This document shows, one piece after another, positions 18,796 to 27,621 of a stretch of 54,586 nt of DNA. Below the pieces are notes generated by a model, which saw only the letters and a list, made by a program, of their open reading frames with translations, was not told where the DNA came from and did no database searches. Origin of the DNA: an uncultured Verrucomicrobiota bacterium (GTDB taxonomy: Bacteria > Verrucomicrobiota > Verrucomicrobiia > Limisphaerales > UBA9464); NCBI GenBank assembly GCA_903916195.1, contig CAIWVP010000201.1, positions 1 to 54,586 on the forward strand, written 5' to 3'. How positions within the stretch are numbered: position 1 is the first letter of the stretch; every line of letters begins with the position of its first letter. The translations under genes were made by a program, and so were the position numbers.

Positions 18796-19191
18796 TTACT
18801 TCTTGGCAGCGACCTTCGCGGCCTTCGGGCGCTTGACGCCGTACTTGGAACGGCTCACGCGACGCTTCTCGACACCGGCGGCATCCAGTGTACCACGGAC
18901 GATGTGGTAGCGGACACCGGGGAGATCTTTGACGCGGCCGCCGCGGACGAGGACAATCGAGTGCTCCTGGAGGTTGTGACCTTCGTCCGGGATGTACGCG
19001 ATGATCTCGTAGCCGTTGGTCAGTCGCACCTTGGCGACTTTCCGCATGGCGGAGTTGGGCTTTTTCGGCGTGCGGGTCATGACCTGCAGGCAGACGCCTC
19101 GGCGGAAGGGGGCGTTCTCCAACGCCGGAGCCTTGCTCTTGAACTTGAGCTTCGTACGGCCCTTGCGGACCAGCTGGTTAATCGTTGGCAT
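18796..19191 (-). CDS. rpsL: Ribosomal protein S12
   Basis: A 131-residue decoding-centre protein. Signature segments are [31 protein letters not shown] and [13 protein letters not shown]. Both lysines whose mutation gives streptomycin resistance in other bacteria (in KKPNSA and in GRVKDLPG) are unchanged. PNSAM replaces the more common PNSAL. First gene of the operon. The 312-bp region upstream (19192-19503) holds a small CCTTCC/GGAAGG hairpin close to the start and a likely promoter. Confidence 0.97.
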   Translation of the reverse strand: MPTINQLVRKGRTKLKFKSKAPALENAPFRRGVCLQVMTRTPKKPNSAMRKVAKVRLTNGYEIIAYIPDEGHNLQEHSIVLVRGGRVKDLPGVRYHIVRGTLDAAGVEKRRVSRSKYGVKRPKAAKVAAKK

Positions 19192-19247
19192 TGCGGCCTA
19201 AATGTTGACGTGTGGCCTTCCACAAAGGGAAGGCAACGGGAGCGCAG

Positions 19248-19275
19248 AAAGTATCAACCGACTTTTGGTGTGCAA
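19248..19275 (-). promoter_or_regulatory. Putative promoter of the str-S10 operon
   Basis: On the minus strand TTGCAC (19270-19275) and TACTTT (19248-19253) are spaced by 16 bp, about 57 bp before rpsL. A-rich tracts (AAAAAATCTAAAAAAC) just upstream look like an UP element. This is the most AT-rich piece of the surrounding DNA. The rest of 19276-19503 shows only a short hairpin (GGCCCGTCCTACGGGCC) and no gene. Confidence 0.4.
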
Positions 19276-19503
19276 TACGTTTTTTAGATTTTTTCCGGAG
19301 CCGATCGAAGACGGGCTGTTCCGAAACCTCGGCGAGGACCCTACCAACTCGGTACGGAATGCGCTCGAAGGCCCGTCCTACGGGCCTGCAATCACAGGAT
19401 GGGCCCTCGGACGCCTGCCCGCCCGCGGGGCAAATGGAAGGCTCGGCCGGGGCCTCCGACATGGCCGTGATCGCCGCATCGCAGCCGTCCGGCGGCCCGT
19501 GGT

Positions 19504-20955
19504 TCAGGCCAAGATGCGTTTCTCGACCTCGCCGGCCACGTCGGTGAGGCGGAAATCACGGCCTTCGAAGCGATAGGTCATCCGCTTGTGGTCGATGCCG
19601 AGCAGATGCAGCAGTGTGGCGTGGAAATCGTGCACGTGCAGCGGATCGCGGGCCACGTTGTAGGCATAGTCGTCGGTCTCGCCGTGGACATGGCCCGCGC
19701 GCACGCCTCCGCCGGCCATCCAGAGCGAGAAACAACGCGGATGGTGGTCCCGCCCGAAGCTGTCCTTGGTGATCTCGCCCTGGCTGTAGCTGGTGCGACC
19801 GAACTCGCCGCCCCAGATGACCAACGTGTCATCGAGCAGGCCGCGTTGCCGCAGGTCGGCCACCAGTGCCCCGCTCGCGCGATCGGTGAGCCCGGCCTGA
19901 CGTTTGATCTCACCGGGAAGGCTGCCGTGATGGTCCCAATCGCGATGGATCAGCTGGATGAACCGCACGTCGCGCTCGGCGAGGCGCCGCGCGAGCAGAC
20001 AGTTGTTGGCGAACGATGCTTTGCCCGGCTCGGCGCCGTAGGCCTCCAGCACGGCCTTCGGTTCCTTCGCGATGTCCATCAGCTCCGGCACGCTGGTCTG
20101 CATCCGGTAGGCCATCTCGTAGGCGTCGATACGCGTCTGGATCTCGGGGTCGCCGATGCGGCCGAGGGATTGCTTGTTGAAGGCTTGCACGCCGTCCAGC
20201 AGCTGCCGGCGGATGGCGCCGTCCATGCCCGGAGGATTCGACACGTAGAGCACCGGGTCCCCTGCCCCGCGGAACTGCACTCCCTGGTGCTGGCCCGGAA
20301 GGAAACCGTTGCCCCAATAGCGGGCCTGCAACGGCTGTCCGCCGCCGCCGCTGAGCAGGACGACGTAGGCGGGAAGGTTCGCGTTCTCGCTGCCCAGGCC
20401 GTAGCTCGTCCACGACCCCATGGTCGGCCGTCCAGGCTGCTGGTTGCCGGTCGCGAAGAAGGTCACCGCCGGATCGTGGTTGATCGGGTCGGTGGTCATC
20501 GACCGGATGAGGCAGAGCTCGTCGGCCACCGCGCCGATGCCGGGCAGGATCTCGCTCATCTCCATCCCGCACTTGCCGTAGCGCTTGAACGGATAGGCCG
20601 ATCCGACGCAGAGGAACTGCTTCTGTCCGCTGGTCATGCCGGTGATGCGCTGGCCCATCCGGATGCTCGCCGGCAGCTCGGTCCCTGAGACCTTCCGCAG
20701 ATGCGGCTTCGGATCGTACAGGTCCATGTGCGACGGCGCGCCCGATTGGAAGAGGTAGATGACGCGCTTGGCTTTGGGCGCCCAATGCAGCGTCTTGAGC
20801 ATGCCGGGCACGGCGAGCCCGGGAGCCGCCGCGGCAGCGGCGGACAGGTCCTTGCCCAGCAGCGACGCCAGCGCGGCCATCCCGATGCCCGTGGTCGAGC
20901 GGCTCAGGAACGTGCGGCGGTTGTGGATCTTGGCGAACTCGGATTCAGCGAACAT
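19504..20955 (-). CDS. DUF1501 protein with Tat-type signal
   Basis: A 483-residue DUF1501 protein, paralogous to that at 3210-4754. The N-terminus has a twin-arginine-like signal (HNRRTFLSRSTTG, then a hydrophobic Ala-rich stretch to about residue 48). Sulfatase/phosphatase-like landmarks are FQSGAPSHMDLYDPKP, WGGEFGRTSYSQG and FGRDHHPRCFSLWMAGGG, and the C-terminus has VHDFHATLLHLLGIDH. It is the last gene of a minus-strand set: DUF1549/DUF1553 protein, membrane protein, DUF1501 protein. It is probably exported with its partner; the substrate is unknown. Confidence 0.9.
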   Translation of the reverse strand: MFAESEFAKIHNRRTFLSRSTTGIGMAALASLLGKDLSAAAAAAPGLAVPGMLKTLHWAPKAKRVIYLFQSGAPSHMDLYDPKPHLRKVSGTELPASIRMGQRITGMTSGQKQFLCVGSAYPFKRYGKCGMEMSEILPGIGAVADELCLIRSMTTDPINHDPAVTFFATGNQQPGRPTMGSWTSYGLGSENANLPAYVVLLSGGGGQPLQARYWGNGFLPGQHQGVQFRGAGDPVLYVSNPPGMDGAIRRQLLDGVQAFNKQSLGRIGDPEIQTRIDAYEMAYRMQTSVPELMDIAKEPKAVLEAYGAEPGKASFANNCLLARRLAERDVRFIQLIHRDWDHHGSLPGEIKRQAGLTDRASGALVADLRQRGLLDDTLVIWGGEFGRTSYSQGEITKDSFGRDHHPRCFSLWMAGGGVRAGHVHGETDDYAYNVARDPLHVHDFHATLLHLLGIDHKRMTYRFEGRDFRLTDVAGEVEKRILA

Positions 20956-20983
20956 AAGATTTTCCTCAGGTCAGGGCGGCCCG

Positions 20984-21550
20984 TCAGACTCGCCAAGCGA
21001 TCTGCCGGGCAAGGTGTCGTGATGCCTCGCGGATCCCCAGCGACCGGGCCGGCAGCGCGGCACCGATGACGAACGACACCAGCACCCACGGCGGCTGGGC
21101 CATCATCCAGGTGAACGGCATGTCGACGAAATCCTCGCGGTCCAGCGTGCAGCGCAACAATGCCACGACCATCCTCGGCCATTGGAGGAACCCGAGCGAG
21201 AGCCACCCGATGATGAACAGCACAGACTGACCGAAGAAGAACCATCGCGTCGCACGCATCCCGCCGATCCCGTCCGACATCAACCGCCAAGCCCCGACGG
21301 CGATCATCGCCAGCAGGATCCACTCGTAGAAATAACGCGGTTGGAGGATCTGCTCGGGGCGGATATTGCCCAGGACGATCCGGTAGTGCTCCGTCGAGAA
21401 CTGGTCGTTGAACCCCATCGTGCGCCCTTTGCTGTCCGCGGTCTCATAAGGCGTCGCGCGCACTCCGGCGTCCAGGGCCACGACCGCCAGCGCGAAGACG
21501 AAGGTCAGTCCGACGAGGGCCCGGAAAATCGTGTTCAACGTGGGGCGCAT
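20984..21550 (-). CDS. Hypothetical four-helix membrane protein
   Basis: A 188-residue protein that I do not recognise. Hydrophobic segments lie at about residues 8-28, 73-90, 103-122 and 155-172, with an extracytoplasmic-looking loop of ~45 residues after the first. The loop contains TMGFNDQFSTEHYRIVLGNI. It sits between a DUF1549/DUF1553 gene (19 bp upstream) and a DUF1501 gene (28 bp downstream), so it is probably in the same transcript. It may anchor or assist that pair. No motif suggests an enzyme. Confidence 0.75.
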   Translation of the reverse strand: MRPTLNTIFRALVGLTFVFALAVVALDAGVRATPYETADSKGRTMGFNDQFSTEHYRIVLGNIRPEQILQPRYFYEWILLAMIAVGAWRLMSDGIGGMRATRWFFFGQSVLFIIGWLSLGFLQWPRMVVALLRCTLDREDFVDMPFTWMMAQPPWVLVSFVIGAALPARSLGIREASRHLARQIAWRV

Positions 21551-21569
21551 GACGGTTCCTCCTCGGGGT

Positions 21570-24500
21570 TCACCCCTTGGTCACCACTTCGTCGAGGTTC
21601 AAAAGGATGTTGCCGAGGGCGGTCCAGGCGGCGAGGACGCTTGGTTCGACATCGGCCGGACGCGGGCTGTCGCCGACGGATACGAGCCGTTCCGCGGCCT
21701 CGCGGTTGGCCGTGTAGTTCGCGAGCTGCTGACGATAAAGCCGCTCCATCAGCTCGAGTTCCTCGGCCCGGGGCGGACGCGCCAAGGTGATGCGGAAGGC
21801 GTGCTCCAACTGCGAACGGAGGTCGCCCTTCGCCTCGCGCAGGACGCGTTGCGCGAGGCCGCGCGCAGCCTCGACGTACTGAGGGTCGTTGAGCAGCACA
21901 AGCGCCTGCAGGGGCGTGCTGGTGCGCGGACGCGACACGGTGCAGACCTCGCGGTTGGGCGCGTCGAAGGTGGTCATCGCCGGGTGCGGCAACGAGCGCT
22001 TCCAATACACGTAGAGCCCGCGCCGGTAGAGATCATCGCCCTTGCTCGGCTCATAGCTCTGCGAGCTGAAACCAGCGCCGAAGCCGATCGCTTCCCACAG
22101 GCCGGCCGGCTGGTAGGGCTTCACGCTGGGACCGCCGACACGGCGGTCGAGCAGCCCGCCGACCGCGAGCGCCTGGTCGCGAAGGAACTCCGCATCGAGC
22201 CGGAACCTCGGCCCGCGCGCGAGCAGCCGGTTGTAGGGGTCCTTCTCCAGCTTCGCGGGCGCCACCACGCTGCTCTGGCGATAGGCCGAGGACGTCACCA
22301 GCAGGCGCATCATCGCCTTCACGTCCCACGCCTTGCCGCGCGTGCCGTCCGTCGCGGGGATCCCGTGGCTGAAGCCGTGGGCCATCCAATCGAGCAGCTC
22401 CGGATGGCTCGGCAGGTCGCCTTGGTTGCCGAGATCGTTCGCCGTCTTGACGATGCCGGTGCCGAAGACGAGCTGCCAGAACCGGTTCACCATCACCCGC
22501 GCCATCAGCGGATGCTCAGGGTCGGTGAACCACTTGGCCAGGTCGAGCCGCGTGGCGCGCGCCGGATCCGCTTGCTTCAGCGGCGGCAACGATCTCGGCG
22601 TGCCGGGCAGGACCTTGTCGCCCTTGTGCTGCCAATCGCCGCGGATCAGCTGGAAGGTGTCGCGGGGCTTCTCCATCTCGGCCATCACCATGGTCTCCGG
22701 CACGGCCTTCTCGGCCTTGTCGAGCAGGCCCTTCGCATCGGCGACCCGTTTGGCCGAGGCCTTGGCGTCCGGCGAACGGTCCGCGACGAAGAACCGGGTC
22801 AGCGCCGTCCGGTCGTCCGGCGTCACCTTGTCCTCGGGACGCGCCAGCGCTTCTTGGAGCGGGACCGACAACGCTCCGAGCTCCGCGAGCGCCGGAGCGC
22901 TGCTCACGGAAAGCCGGAAATGCCCGGGCGCGTGGCCGGCGAACTTCGATTCGGACCGCAGCTTCACCCGGAGGCGCGTCCCGGTGGCGAAACCGAACGG
23001 CTGCTTCGCCACCAGCACGACCTGGTGCTCGACGCGGTTCTCCGGCTTGTCGCCGGCGATGGACCAGCCGGTGTCCGCCTTGTCGTCGATCAGGCCCCCG
23101 GCGGAGAAATCCTTCTGGCTCATGTCGGCCGCCGCGACGGTGAACTTCACCGGATAGCCGAGGACCGGCTCGGTCTTCAGGTCGAAGTAGAAGCCGTAGC
23201 CGCCGCCGCCGTTGACCACCTTCATCAGCAGCTTGTTCTCGCCGGCGTGGAGCGACAGCTGCACGTCCTCCTGGTCCGGCGCCACGGCGCGCGACGCGTT
23301 GTTCGCCAGCACCTGCTGGCCGTTGAGCCACACGCGCAGCCCGTCGTCGCTGCCGAGCGAGAGGTGCATGATCTGCGCCTGCGGCACCGTGATGGTGCGG
23401 AAGAGATAGGTCGCCGCGTTGTCGCCGGAGAGGCTGGTGACCTCGCGGTCCTTCCAATCCGGCTTCTCGGTCCACTTGAGCTTCCCGTCGTCGTAGGTCT
23501 TGGCGAGGTCGACGTCGGTCTCGTTGATGAAGGCGCGGTTGAAGGCGTCGTTCTGGTCGTTGCCCTTGAACGGCCCGATCGCCCGCCACACCGAGAGCTC
23601 GGGTGTGGCCGCACGCGGCTCGGACGACGGATCCGCCGCCTCGGCGACCGCCTCGACGCCGGTGAGGACGAAGTTGCCGTTGAAGCTCCGCGCGAACGCC
23701 TGGTTCGCCATCGCCTCGTGCGGCAGCACCTCGATGCGCAGCGCCCGCAGGTCGCGTCCTTCGGTCGGCAACATCTCCAGGTCGTAGACATCCTTCGCCG
23801 GGTTCGCCCCGCTCACCAGGATCGTCCGTCCCGGCAAGGTCTTGAGCGTCGATCCGCCGCTGGACTTCGTCTCCGACGGCGCGAGCGCCTGCCATCCCTC
23901 GCGCAACGCACCGCGGACCGATTTCTCCCAGGTCGCCAGCTTTTCGGCCTCCACGGCGGTCGGCGTGACCAGACGCTTCTCGTGCTCCTGCGCCAGCTTC
24001 TCGGCCTCGGCTTTGCGTTGGTCGACCTCGGCCTGCATCTGCGGCGTCGGCACGCGCAGGCTCGGGATCGGGTTCAGTTTCTCGCCGTCGAGCCCCTTCT
24101 CGGTGATCGAGTTGAAGAAGGCGTAGAACTGGTAGAAATCCTTCGTCGAGATCGGGTCGTACTTGTGGTCGTGGCACTCGGCGCAACCGACCGTCAGACC
24201 GAGGAACGTCACCGCGGTGGTGTTGACGCGGTCCACGACGTACTTGGTCTGGTACTCGTCGGGATCCGCGCCGCCCTCGAAGTTGACCATGGTGTTCCGG
24301 TTGAATCCGGAGGCCACGCGCTGCTCGACGGTCGCGCCGGGGAGGAGGTCGCCGGCGAGCTGCTCGACGGTGAACCGGTCGAACGGCGTGTTCTTGTTGA
24401 ACGCGCCGATCACCCATTCCCGCCACAGCCACATGTCGCGATGGGTGTCGATGTGGTAGCCGTTGGTGTCCGCATAGCGCGCCAAGTCGAGCCACCACTG

Positions 24501-25175
24501 CGCCATGCGCTCGCCATAGGCCGGCGTGTCGAGGAGCCGGTCGACCAGCTTCTCGTACGCCCCCGGCGAGGTGTCGGCGAGGAAGGCCTCGACCTCGTCC
24601 GGTGTCGGCGGCAGGCCGGTCAGGTCGAGCGAGGCGCGACGGAGCAGCGTGTGCTTGTCGGCCTCCGCCTCGGGCGCGAGACCCTTCGATCCCATCTGCG
24701 CGAGGACGAAGCGGTCCACCGGGTGCTTGGACCACCGCGCGTTCTTCACCTTCGGCAGCGGCGCTTCGACGGGCGCCGTGAACGACCAGTGCCCCTTGAA
24801 CTCCGCGCCGCCCGCGATCCACCTCCGGAGCAGCTCCGCCTCCTCTTGGGTGACCGCTTTGCCGGTCTTCTTGGGAGGCATCACGTCGTCCTCGTCCGTC
24901 GTGACCACGCGCTTGATCAGCTCCGATTGAGCGGGTTTGCCGGCGACGATGGCGCGTTTGCCGGACTTGAGCTCCTTGAACGGCGAATCGGCCACATCCA
25001 GCCGCAGACCGGATTTGACCTTGGCCTCGTCCGGCCCGTGGCAGGCATAGCATTTCTCGGAGAGGATCGGCCGGATCTGCCGCTGGAAATCGGGCTTGTC
25101 GACCGCGCCGGCCGAGGACACGACCGACGCCGCCACGAAGGCGACCCACAGGAACCTGGCAGAGCGGGAGATCAT
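21570..25175 (-). CDS. PSD1/cytochrome-c, DUF1549 and DUF1553 multidomain secreted protein
   Basis: A 1201-residue protein. A signal peptide (residues 1-24) precedes a planctomycete-type cytochrome C domain with C42-Y-A-C45-H46-GPDE. DUF1549 spans about 125-335 and contains a second heme-like motif, CAECHDHKYDP. A jelly-roll/PA14-like stretch lies in the middle (SLGSDDGLRVWLNGQQVLA), and DUF1553 covers about 880-1150 (VMVNRFWQLVFGTGIV, TPLQALVLLNDPQ). The family co-occurs with DUF1501 proteins and is linked to polysaccharide or lipid use only by context. Start at 25175 is chosen for the signal peptide; the frame is open to 25235. Confidence 0.92.
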   Translation of the reverse strand: MISRSARFLWVAFVAASVVSSAGAVDKPDFQRQIRPILSEKCYACHGPDEAKVKSGLRLDVADSPFKELKSGKRAIVAGKPAQSELIKRVVTTDEDDVMPPKKTGKAVTQEEAELLRRWIAGGAEFKGHWSFTAPVEAPLPKVKNARWSKHPVDRFVLAQMGSKGLAPEAEADKHTLLRRASLDLTGLPPTPDEVEAFLADTSPGAYEKLVDRLLDTPAYGERMAQWWLDLARYADTNGYHIDTHRDMWLWREWVIGAFNKNTPFDRFTVEQLAGDLLPGATVEQRVASGFNRNTMVNFEGGADPDEYQTKYVVDRVNTTAVTFLGLTVGCAECHDHKYDPISTKDFYQFYAFFNSITEKGLDGEKLNPIPSLRVPTPQMQAEVDQRKAEAEKLAQEHEKRLVTPTAVEAEKLATWEKSVRGALREGWQALAPSETKSSGGSTLKTLPGRTILVSGANPAKDVYDLEMLPTEGRDLRALRIEVLPHEAMANQAFARSFNGNFVLTGVEAVAEAADPSSEPRAATPELSVWRAIGPFKGNDQNDAFNRAFINETDVDLAKTYDDGKLKWTEKPDWKDREVTSLSGDNAATYLFRTITVPQAQIMHLSLGSDDGLRVWLNGQQVLANNASRAVAPDQEDVQLSLHAGENKLLMKVVNGGGGYGFYFDLKTEPVLGYPVKFTVAAADMSQKDFSAGGLIDDKADTGWSIAGDKPENRVEHQVVLVAKQPFGFATGTRLRVKLRSESKFAGHAPGHFRLSVSSAPALAELGALSVPLQEALARPEDKVTPDDRTALTRFFVADRSPDAKASAKRVADAKGLLDKAEKAVPETMVMAEMEKPRDTFQLIRGDWQHKGDKVLPGTPRSLPPLKQADPARATRLDLAKWFTDPEHPLMARVMVNRFWQLVFGTGIVKTANDLGNQGDLPSHPELLDWMAHGFSHGIPATDGTRGKAWDVKAMMRLLVTSSAYRQSSVVAPAKLEKDPYNRLLARGPRFRLDAEFLRDQALAVGGLLDRRVGGPSVKPYQPAGLWEAIGFGAGFSSQSYEPSKGDDLYRRGLYVYWKRSLPHPAMTTFDAPNREVCTVSRPRTSTPLQALVLLNDPQYVEAARGLAQRVLREAKGDLRSQLEHAFRITLARPPRAEELELMERLYRQQLANYTANREAAERLVSVGDSPRPADVEPSVLAAWTALGNILLNLDEVVTKG

Positions 25176-25299
25176 ATCGGGGCTATTTGGCGCGGACGTT
25201 AATCGGACGACGCGCCGAGGCAACCGGCGATTCAACCGGAGCCGGGAGAAAGACGCGGATCACCGGACCGGATCCCGGCGGGCAGAGGGGGATGGACCT

Positions 25300-25349
25300 G
25301 GAAAACAGGAAGGCAGGAAAAGAGCCCGGTTCCTGTCCCCTTGTTTTCC
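25300..25349. repeat. Degenerate palindrome of the GGAAAGCAGGAA family
   Basis: GGAAAACAGGAAGGCAGGAA (25300-25319) and TTCCTGTCCCCTTGTTTTCC (25330-25349) are imperfect inverted repeats around a 10-nt centre. They resemble the perfect 24-bp palindrome at 26299-26370. Confidence 0.6.
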
Positions 25350-25375
25350 TGACCGGGTCCCCGACTTCGTCCCCG

Positions 25376-26167
25376 TCAGTGCCGCGATTCCGCGACGCTG
25401 CCGGCCGCGACGGCCAGGAGGTCGCCTTCGCCGAGCGTGCGGTGGAACAGCTCCAAGGCGAGACCGTGGCATCTGAGCGCCAGCTCCGGATCATAGCGAT
25501 GGCCTTCGTCGCGCAAGAAGGCGTGCTGACCGTTGAACTCGTGCCAAGTGAAGTCGACGCCGGCATCGGTGATCGCCTCGTAGATCTTTCTACGGCCTTC
25601 GCGCGGCACATGCGGATCCTGCCGCCCCCAGACCATCAACAGCTCGCCGGCGATGTCCTTAGCGCAGGCCAGCGTGTCGTCGCCGGTCTTGCTCAGGGAC
25701 CCTTTGTGCAGGTCGGTCGCGTAGAAGCAGACCGCGGCCCGCACATCGGCGTTCTTCGCCGCGGCGCGGAAGCTCAGATGTCCGCCGATGCAGATGCCGA
25801 GCGCGCCCAGCTTGCCGGTGCAGGCGGGATGCGCCTTGAGATGGTCCAGCACCGCGCGGGTGTCGCCGTCGATGCCGCGCAGCTCCTTCTCGGTCTTCAG
25901 CGCGTTGCCGCGGTCCGCGCCGCCCTGGTCGTAGGCCAGCACGCATCCGGGCGCCTCGAACTCGTGCCAGATCTCCGGCACGGCCACGACGTGGCCGTGG
26001 CCCGCGAGCAACGCCGCGGTCCGCCGGATCGGGCCGGTGACCTGGAAGATCTCGGAGTAGAGGACGATGCCCGGGTAACGGCCTTCCGCCTGCGGCCGGA
26101 AGAGGTGCGTGCGCATCGGGCCGGTGGGAGTCGTCAGTTCGACGACCTCGTTGTCGCGAAGGGTCAT
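25376..26167 (-). CDS. Dienelactone hydrolase family protein
   Basis: A 263-residue alpha/beta-hydrolase of the dienelactone hydrolase family. The triad is visible: Cys in GALGICIGGH (nucleophile, near residue 124), Asp in MVWGRQDPHVP and His in FNGQHAFLRDE. The N-terminus contains TPTGPMRTHLFRPQAEGRYP and YSEIFQV with the conserved Glu. Such enzymes open lactones or esters, classically in chloroaromatic breakdown, but many have unknown substrates. The ATG at 26167 gives a typical N-terminus (MTLRDNEVVELTT). The following 400 bp, up to the AraC gene, contain repeat copy A. Confidence 0.88.
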   Translation of the reverse strand: MTLRDNEVVELTTPTGPMRTHLFRPQAEGRYPGIVLYSEIFQVTGPIRRTAALLAGHGHVVAVPEIWHEFEAPGCVLAYDQGGADRGNALKTEKELRGIDGDTRAVLDHLKAHPACTGKLGALGICIGGHLSFRAAAKNADVRAAVCFYATDLHKGSLSKTGDDTLACAKDIAGELLMVWGRQDPHVPREGRRKIYEAITDAGVDFTWHEFNGQHAFLRDEGHRYDPELALRCHGLALELFHRTLGEGDLLAVAAGSVAESRH

Positions 26168-26221
26168 GGGTGTGAAGTGTGGGGAAACGGACCTCGGTCG
26201 CAAGTGCTGCGTCGGGCCGAC

Positions 26222-26475
26222 GGGTGCGCCCCGAAGCGGACGACGCTGCAGCCGCGCAGAATCACGCTTGCCCTGGTGAAAACACCGGCCGGAGAAGAAA
26301 TCTGGAAAGCAGGAAAGCAGGAGACCCAGAACCTCGCCGCCTCCGTTCCTGCTTTCCTGCTTTCCAGATTGATCAACTCTTCACAGCCGATGGCACTGTG
26401 TCGTATCGAGGATCTTCGATAGGCAGGCGCCTCATCCTGCCATGCGCTCAGGCCTCTCCTGGCGCCTTGCCGAGT
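26222..26475. repeat. Dispersed ~250-bp repeat, copy A, with perfect 24-bp palindrome
   Basis: The core is a perfect inverted repeat, 26299-26322 with 26347-26370 (TCTGGAAAGCAGGAAAGCAG in the arm). About 75 bp on the left and 100 bp on the right align with copy B at 38440-38694. Shared blocks include CACGCTTG/CGCGCTTG, AACACCGG, AGCCGATGGCACT and CAGGCGCC. The block fills most of the gene-free 26168-26566 region. No protein is believed to be encoded. Confidence 0.8.
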
Positions 26476-26566
26476 TCAGATCCGCGGAACGACAGCGGGA
26501 TCGTGGACCTACGCCACGGCCGACCGCCGCTCAGGTCCACCCCCCAGCACCCTGCGCGGAGATCGT

Positions 26567-27406
26567 TCACCCGTGTTGCCGGGCGCGGTATTCGCTCGGG
26601 CGCCAACCGGTCCATTTCTTGAAGGTGTTGGAGAAGACGAACGGGTTCGCGTAGCCGACCGCGGTGGCGATGACCTCCAGCTTGTCGTCGGTCTCGGTGA
26701 GCAAGGTCGCGGCGTGGCGCAGGCGGAGATAGGTCACCTGCTGCATCGGGCTGCGTCCTAGCTGGCGCCGGCACAAGCGCCGCAGATGTTCGCCGGAGCA
26801 GTGCGCGGATCGGGCGAGACCGCCGAGAGACCAGGGCTCGCCGGGTCGGGCGGCGACGGCTTCCCAGAGCTTCGCGAGGCGGTCCTCCACGTGCCACGGC
26901 TGGGCGAACCGCGCGACGTAACCGTGGACGAGCTCGACCCAGTGGTGGAGCGCCGAGGGTTGGGCGCCGCCGGCCTGCTCGTGGAAGAGGCCTTCGACCG
27001 CGGCCCGTAGCGGTTCCGCCGGGAATTTCGCCAGCACCGGCGCCGACGAGCTGATCGACGGTCCGTGCCCGGCCACGGTGTCGAAGCGCACCCAGGCAAA
27101 GCCCCAGCGCTTGCCCGGCACCGCGTGGAAAGCGTGGAGCACGTGCGGCGGCGCGAGACAGGCCATGCCCGCGACGCACCGCTGCCAACGGCCGTCCAAC
27201 AGGATGCGCCCTTCGCCCGAGAAACAGGCGAGGAAGTGCGAGCCGGGCAGATCCGTCCGCACCATCGTGTACGGTGCCGCGGCATCGGCGACGCCGACGT
27301 GGGCGATGCCGTGGGTCGCGAGCGAGGCGCACTCCGACACGCGCACGATCTGCTCATGGGTGTGGAGCCCGACGCGGTGCGTCTCGACGAGTTCGGGATG
27401 TTGCAT
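26567..27406 (-). CDS. AraC-family transcriptional regulator
   Basis: A 279-residue regulator. The N-terminal half looks like a cupin-type ligand-binding domain (LPGSHFLACFSGEGRILLDG). The C-terminal ~100 residues form the AraC double helix-turn-helix: CSGEHLRRLCRRQLGRSPMQ is the first, then VIATAVGYANPFVFSNTFKK with WTGWRPSEYR, the classic family signature. ATG at 27406 starts MQHPELVETHRVG; residues upstream look non-coding. It is divergent from the ABC importer and may control it, but no operator was identified. Confidence 0.9.
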   Translation of the reverse strand: MQHPELVETHRVGLHTHEQIVRVSECASLATHGIAHVGVADAAAPYTMVRTDLPGSHFLACFSGEGRILLDGRWQRCVAGMACLAPPHVLHAFHAVPGKRWGFAWVRFDTVAGHGPSISSSAPVLAKFPAEPLRAAVEGLFHEQAGGAQPSALHHWVELVHGYVARFAQPWHVEDRLAKLWEAVAARPGEPWSLGGLARSAHCSGEHLRRLCRRQLGRSPMQQVTYLRLRHAATLLTETDDKLEVIATAVGYANPFVFSNTFKKWTGWRPSEYRARQHG

Positions 27407-27422
27407 GGCGGAAGGCGGGCCC

Positions 27423-27450
27423 AAGCTAGCGGTGCGCCCCCCGGATCCAA
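27423..27450 (-). promoter_or_regulatory. Putative promoter of the AraC-type gene
   Basis: On the minus strand TTGGAT (27445-27450) and TAGCTT (27423-27428) are 16 bp apart. The -10 box ends 16 nt before the start codon, which leaves a leader of roughly 10 nt. Confidence 0.4.
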
Positions 27451-27584
27451 CCCGGGATTTCACGTGTCAAGACCCGGGGCACGTCCTCCGCCGCCGGACC
27501 GCGGGGTTCTCCGGTGGTCGCGCCTCACGGTTCTCCCGGTCGCGGCACCGTCGCGTCGCGCGTGGCCGTCCGGCGATTTTCCCC

Positions 27585-27614
27585 TTGTGATCCCGCCCCC
27601 AAGACCGCTTATCG
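27585..27614 (+). promoter_or_regulatory. Putative promoter of the ABC importer genes
   Basis: TTGTGA (27585-27590) and TTATCG (27609-27614) are spaced by 18 bp. The -10 ends 7 nt before the GTG at 27622, which would make the mRNA leaderless and supports that GTG as the true start rather than the ATG at 27514. Confidence 0.4.
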
Positions 27615-27621
27615 CCCGCTC

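Noticed and set aside
21531-25202. Very long open frame on the plus strand, opposite the DUF1549/DUF1553 gene
   Set aside because: It mirrors the codon structure of the minus-strand gene in GC-rich DNA, is Arg/Leu/Val-rich, and has no recognisable domain.
26164-26376. Small protein containing NLESRKAG and SCFPAFQI
   Set aside because: It is the translation of the dispersed palindrome; similar peptides appear on both strands of copies A and B, so it is a repeat artefact.
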